A stretch of 64,000 bases of DNA from Sweltsa coloradensis (lineage: Eukaryota > Arthropoda > Insecta > Plecoptera > Chloroperlidae), in contig JAMZAV010001708.1 of NCBI GenBank assembly GCA_024449915.1, positions 186,001 through 250,000 on the forward strand, read 5' to 3'. This document shows, one piece after another, positions 58,899 through 64,000 of this stretch. How positions within the stretch are numbered: the first letter of the stretch is position 1; each line of letters opens with the position of its first letter. Made by a program: the position numbers and the translations under genes. The notes under the pieces are model-generated. The model made no database searches, had not been told where the DNA came from, and saw only the letters and a list, made by a program, of their open reading frames with translations.

Positions 58899-59198
58899 AT
58901 AGTGTTAGGATAGGATCCAACAGCTTACCTTTGAAGTGTGATGGAAGCTGCCGAATTTTTAGAAGTTTTAAAGTTACAAAGATATATACAAAACACATAA
59001 AAACGAGACGTTTCGACACGAGGTCTTGATCACTCAGGAGAAAGATGGCCATCTTTCTCCTGAGTGATCAAGACCTCGTGTCGAAACGTCTCGTTTTTAT
59101 GTGTTTTGTATATATCTTTGTAACTTTAAAACTTCTAAAAATTCGGCAGCTTCCATCACACTTCAAAGGTAAGCTGTTGGATCCTATCCTAACACTAT
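58899..59198. repeat. Perfect 300 bp palindrome without spacer
   Basis: Arms 58899-59048 and 59049-59198 are exact reverse complements by eye, with the axis inside AAAGATGGCCATCTTT. Each arm reads outward CTGAGTGATCAAGACC, GTGTCGAAACGTCTC, ATTCGGCAGCTTCC and AAGGTAAGCTGTTGGATCCT. A diverged single-arm relative is at 22200-22725. Possible origins are a head-to-head double insertion or an assembly fold-back of a single copy. Confidence 0.9.
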
Positions 59199-62122
59199 AT
59201 ATCCCAGCCGATTGGCATACTTCTATCACATAACCTAAGACTTTATAAACATAGGTACATTTCAATATTTAAAATTATTTTTATCTGTATAGGGTCTACC
59301 TATCATTTTGATGGTTCATGTGTGCATTTAGTTAAATTCGGTGAAGTCGTTCAGTATTTGAAAAACTGTGGTAGGCTTCCGGTAGCAGTTAAATGGAAGT
59401 CAAAGTATTTTACTGTTTAAGGGGCTATCACAGTCTGGCCAATATTTATTGACAAGAAAGTTCAATATTAAGCTGTGTAACACTAACACACCAAGAAGAC
59501 TTGCTAAAATGATGTACAACTAGCAACATTCTGTAGCTTAGACCTACCGGTAGTCCATTAATATTATCTACTAATCGTGTCCGTGTCTTTAATACAAACA
59601 CAAAAACTGTTTGTTTATTTCGATATCTCATATCTGGCTTATTTTGAAAGTAGGACCTACCTAGAAAATTGTTTACTTAAATTTTTAAAACTTCCAAATT
59701 AAATTGTTTTTGTCCTTTACTTTAACAAAGTTGCTCTCAACATTACAGCTAGTTGAAAATTGAAATAGTAGCCTACTGCGGTGCTACTACGTACTTAGAA
59801 GAACGACTTATATTAGTTGTCGATGTATTCTTTGTGCATAGTAGGCCTACTGCCACTGATGCCCAATTAATTAAATCTTCAACGGCAAATTTTCTTAATA
59901 GTTAACGTATTATTATTATGTAGCTGGATGGGGAGGAGGTCTAGCTCAAATAGAAAAGCACGTCTACGATCGTGTACTTCCGGTTTGTGCCTGTTCGGCC
60001 ATTTTGATTGTTATGAACAAGCTAGGCCACTACCACGAGGTTAATCTTTGCTACCATGAACTGTGGAAGGCCCTAGATTACCTTTGTTACCATGTGTCAT
60101 TTGAAAGTAAACAATCACAATGTCTGCCGATTTGAAGTGCTAACTTGTACACCGCTGACCACAGAGCTACTCCTCCAGTACCAACAATACTAGTATTTAT
60201 AACTCCATCCATGGTAATATAGGCGGTAGGTGCTTAGCATCTATAATAGGCCTAATATGATTACAGTGGAACATTGAATTGGTCAGTTTGCATGACTAAA
60301 ATTGTTAATTATAGTACTACTACGCTAATGTACCAAGTTAAAACCAAAGCCCACTGGCATCACTTTACACAGTACATCACTATTACTGTACTATTAGATC
60401 TTAACACCAAATTCTCAGATTCCTCTAACTCACTGTAATATAGGTAGTTCAGTTAGCATTGGTAAGTCAATTAGTTCTAAAAATAAATCAATTGTTATGT
60501 AGGTAATGCTAGTCTGAGGATTAAATTAATCTTCACTTAACAAACCTCACGATTAAAGCCTTACTAATCTTTGAAGTTTGAACCTCATAGAATTTTTATC
60601 TTTAAACAATAATTGTAGAGTCAATGGGCAACTAGGTATTATATTTATAACATCACTGTACTGTGCATATGCCTATAGTAATCACTTCTTAATTCAAACT
60701 CTTAAGGATCTTAAAAACCTCAGTTAATGATTAAATAAATACATACCATTATTTAGCTTCTCTGGGAATTCATCACAAATTCACTAAACATAAATTTGAA
60801 CTCGCCTAGTTCGAATAAACGAGGGTTTGCTGAAGTAGCTATCAATGGAGATTGTTACTTAATTAAAACACACAGTAGACATGTAGCCTACACACACACA
60901 ATTAAAATTGTGATAAAAAAATACATATTGTAGTACTCTTTAAATGTTATTAACATTGTAAATTACTTCTGTATATAGATTTTCATACGTGTTGGTGTTG
61001 CCTTTATGGATGGGAGTTATACACATTAATTGGTTACCTAATAGTTAGTTCAATACTTTTGTATGTTTTAAAGTTATGTGCAATAACAGACGCATAGGGA
61101 TGTGACAATCCAACCCTTCTTTCCTATATTGTTTATTACCTCAACTTGAACATGGTGTTTAATGTGCAAGGTTTTACTGTTCTATCTTCAGCTTACCAAA
61201 TAGAGGTTAACTTTTTATTAAATGTATTATATTTGTACACATGTACAAAAACTATTGTACTATTTATGCAAATATAGGCTGCATGTACGTATATATTTAA
61301 AAAACAAGGTTGCTAAAAAAAGTTTGACGCCGACATTATTTGAAAGATATACTAGGCCTAAGTGGTCTAGAAATATAAATCCATGGACATTTTATAATTT
61401 ATAAGGTTTTATTTTACTGATCAAAATCAAGTCGATAGCTGGTACCGGTATATCGACCAATAATTGTTCATTGTTAGACCCCTTTTAAAGTTAGTAACTC
61501 AATGAGATCAAATAACAATTTTTTGGGATGACAGATGACTATGAGTAAATTTTGCTAGGTACTGTAATTATTATTTAAGATTTATTAATTAGTCATGTTG
61601 TTACATTCCTTGGTAACTAATTAGATGAATAGGCCGATAAGTTCATATTTGAGCAACTAAATTGGATTTAATGAACATAAATATGCATATAATAAATATT
61701 CTATTCAATGTAAAGACCTGCTAAATTCCCTTACATAGTACTGGTAGGCCTATTATTATTTCAACTAGATTTGTATACTAGATGTAGCCTTCTGCCTTAT
61801 CCACAATCTCAGGGTGTCAAGTGTCTACTTAGATATTTTAGGTCTGACTTCTCTAAAGTAAAAGTAAACTTAATTTTGATTTGGATGGTGAAAGAAAATT
61901 CCTGAAAGAAATATAAACGATTTCCCAACCTTTTCCAGGTTTTCCAGACTATGAGTCTGAGAAAGCAATCATTCCAATCAAGCTAATAGTTCAATATTAT
62001 TTTATTCTTTGTGTTAGGGATGACATCATGTTTTGGGGTAGTTTATTATGTATTTTAAATTTTATCCATTTTATGCCTAAATGTTATTTTAATTTTTGAA
62101 TGTACTATTAGTCTATTATTAC

Positions 62123-63064
62123 TAGGAAAACGCTCAGTTGGACGCGTTGTTGAGCGAGCACCGGTACGTGCAACACGACCCGAGTACGACATTCCCATAA
62201 TGTTACATTCCAATAAGTCTTTAAGGTCTTGACCGATTTACCTGAAAATTTGTAAAATAGGAGAGAATGGATAAAATCCACCGCCATCTAGAGGACCTTG
62301 ACATCATTTCTTTGGGAAAACTATTTTAACTCTTGATTACTTCTAGGTGGCAGTACATAGTGACCAGAATTCTTGTGCGACTTTTCGTTGCCATGGTAAC
62401 GTTACTTTTGTTAAAATGTAATTTCTATCTACACTACTTATCGGATCAAAATAAAATTAACATATTCGTGACCGGACGGACATTCTAAATGATTTGGCCA
62501 CCTCAGATTTTGTCGCCGTTTAGTTTTTAAAAAAAACTTTAGATTAACTTTAATGTAACTTTATAACTTTTTGAACGATTTTGCCACAAAACTAATGGCA
62601 TTCAATCGGGAACGAAACTTGCGGATGGTCAAAATTTCAACTCGATCCGAGCCTCCGTTCGACCGCTATCATGAGCCAAAAAAGCTGAGCGACTTTCCGT
62701 TGCCATGGTAACGGGACTTTGTTATAATGTAATTTCCGACTACACTACTTATCGGATCAAAATAAAAATAACATATTCGTGATCGGACGGACATTCTAAA
62801 TGATTTGGCCACCTCAGATTTTGTCGCCGTTTAGTTTGAAAAAAAACTTTCAATTAACTTTAATGTAACTTTTTAACTTTTTGAACGATTTTGCCACAAA
62901 ACTATACAGCAACCCGCCTAGGTGGTATGTACATGTGTGCAAAATTTCAGGTCGATCAGAGAAACGGTGCGACCTGTATCGAAGCAGTAACAGAAAAAAA
63001 AAAAAAAAAAAACAGACATTCGAGCCATAAGAGTCAAGTGGAGACGCTCGCTTCGCTCGCTCAA
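62123..63064 (+). mobile_element. CTAGGAAAACGCT repeat family, copy D
   Basis: Starts ACTAGGAAAACGCTCAGTTG and ends GAGACGCTCGCTTCGCTCGC. Inside, a unit with CGTTGCCATGGTAACG, TACACTACTTATCGGATCAA, GGACGGACATTCTAAATGA and TTGTCGCCGTTTAGTTT is present twice (about 62390-62600 and 62700-62905). It carries no ORF of note. It is the longest uninterrupted copy in the window. Confidence 0.75.
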
Positions 63065-63845
63065 TTAGAATAGCAGCTTAGAAATGGCATTGGGGCACTG
63101 GTACGCACTGAGTGTGAATGTAAAGCCATTGGGCATTCCAATGTGCACTGGGCTATGATTCACATGTTCCATTGGCCGCATTGCACTCGCCGAGGGTTTG
63201 CAGCACTGTCGCTCTCGCAGTATGACCACTAATCGGCACAAAATAAACAAAATAACTCTCTCTTAAACTGTTTCCAAAGAAGAACACGACTATTTTTATA
63301 TCAAGCCTTGAGTAATATAATGTAAAGGTGGTAGGCCTACGTATATTTACGAAGCTTGCAAATAAATTGATCTCATTTTTGCACCTACCTAGTTTGTAGA
63401 AGTAAAAGTGTACTTGGCAAATGCATTGACGTTTCAGTGAGTACGCAGTGCGTGTCAATGGAAAATGCAATTAGTTTACATTGTAGATTCTAAACTAATG
63501 TATTATATTTATATTATATTTATTAATTTAATATTTAAATGTTTGTTGTTATGTTTGAAAGCAGGCAGCTGCAGTGTTTTGTTTTTTTATTCTGTGATCG
63601 GTTTATAGTTTCTAATAAATGCCATTGGCCAATTATACAAGTTGCCGTCGAATGATTTTAATGTGTATTGTTCTGTTCAGATGGGATCTAACATTTAAAA
63701 TAGTATTATTTATTTAATTATGTACGTTTTTCTGTGTTGGGTGCAGAACTTTGTTTTGTTAGAAATTATGACACAATTTCCTTTTATAATTCTATAGTAC
63801 CGTATTTGCTTGATAGTGAGCTGATACTGGATACAAGCCTGCCCC

Positions 63846-64000
63846 TGTGGGTCTGGTTGGTCTTGTGATTAGCATCTCTGCTGCAATTACAGAAGGTCCA
63901 GGGTTTGATTCCCGCTAAAGTCAGAAGTTTTCTAACTTCTGATTTGGACTTAAATCCATAAATTTTTGTCTTAGGAATTTGTAAACGGTGACTTTGGAGC
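63846..64000 (+). mobile_element. tRNA-derived SINE, head copy running off the window
   Basis: TGGTTGGTCTTGTGATTAGC has an A-box-like pattern, and GGGTTTGATTCCC is a good B-box, about 35 bp apart, as in a tRNA-related RNA polymerase III promoter. It is followed by CTTCTGATTTGGACTTAAAT and GTAAACGGTGACTTTGGAGC, which joins the body seen at 32945. The element is cut by the window end. Confidence 0.8.

Larger units (their letters stand above)
57736..63845. other. Gene-poor end of the window
   Basis: About 6 kb downstream of TMEM53 with no gene I can support. AATAAA near 58303 could serve TMEM53. It includes the palindrome at 58899-59198, a possible promoter-like cluster at about 59960-60010, and repeat copy D at 62123-63064. 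The open frames here are short and featureless. Confidence 0.5.

Noticed and set aside
59049..59100. Hammerhead ribozyme in the palindrome arm
   Set aside because: The motif reads CTGAGTGATCAAG rather than CUGAUGA, so the core is broken.

Overview
This is animal nuclear DNA, most likely from an invertebrate deuterostome and probably an echinoderm. That placement is inference from conserved metazoan proteins split by GT-AG introns and from the great abundance of the palindrome TAGGCCTA; no taxonomic marker was read. Six conserved genes and one candidate new gene can be assembled. For most of them, exon phases and homologous residues agree across the junctions.

Layout: 1-6400 has no recognisable gene and is packed with AGGCCTA words and a few foldback elements. 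At 6409-7884 (+) lies a candidate two-exon secreted, cysteine-rich protein with an ATGG microsatellite in its intron. RBSN (rabenosyn-5) runs from 9668 to 21900 (+). Its outer exons are clean, but every exon between about 12.4 and 19.0 kb is damaged by small indels, within a stretch bloated with homopolymers. The region 22-26.7 kb is transposon debris. ASNSD1 occupies 26767-34081 (-) in seven in-phase exons. It is head to head with ATG10 (34454-35527, +), with 372 bp between the start codons. The intronless WBP4 is at 36046-37095 (+). From 37 to 46.7 kb there is a repeat graveyard with nested hAT-type insertions. Thioredoxin TXN (46753-51499, -) faces TMEM53 (52547-57735, +). The last 6 kb hold no gene I can recognise, but include a perfect 300 bp palindrome and a tRNA-derived SINE cut by the window edge.

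The conserved genes are unrelated housekeeping functions: endosomal recycling, an asparagine-synthase-like protein, the autophagy E2 ATG10, a spliceosomal zinc-finger/WW protein, a redox protein and a nuclear-envelope protein. They do not form a pathway.

The most interesting non-gene signals are: (i) a hammerhead ribozyme fold on the minus strand at 29041-29082, with all core bases, inside a repeat family present at least three times; (ii) six short hAT-like elements with perfect 8 bp target duplications, three of which have a related uninterrupted site elsewhere in the window; (iii) a roughly 16-base box (GGTGGAGGTGCCGGGT) shared by otherwise dissimilar elements; (iv) a 166 bp near-perfect inverted repeat in the thioredoxin intron; (v) the unknown secreted six-cysteine gene.
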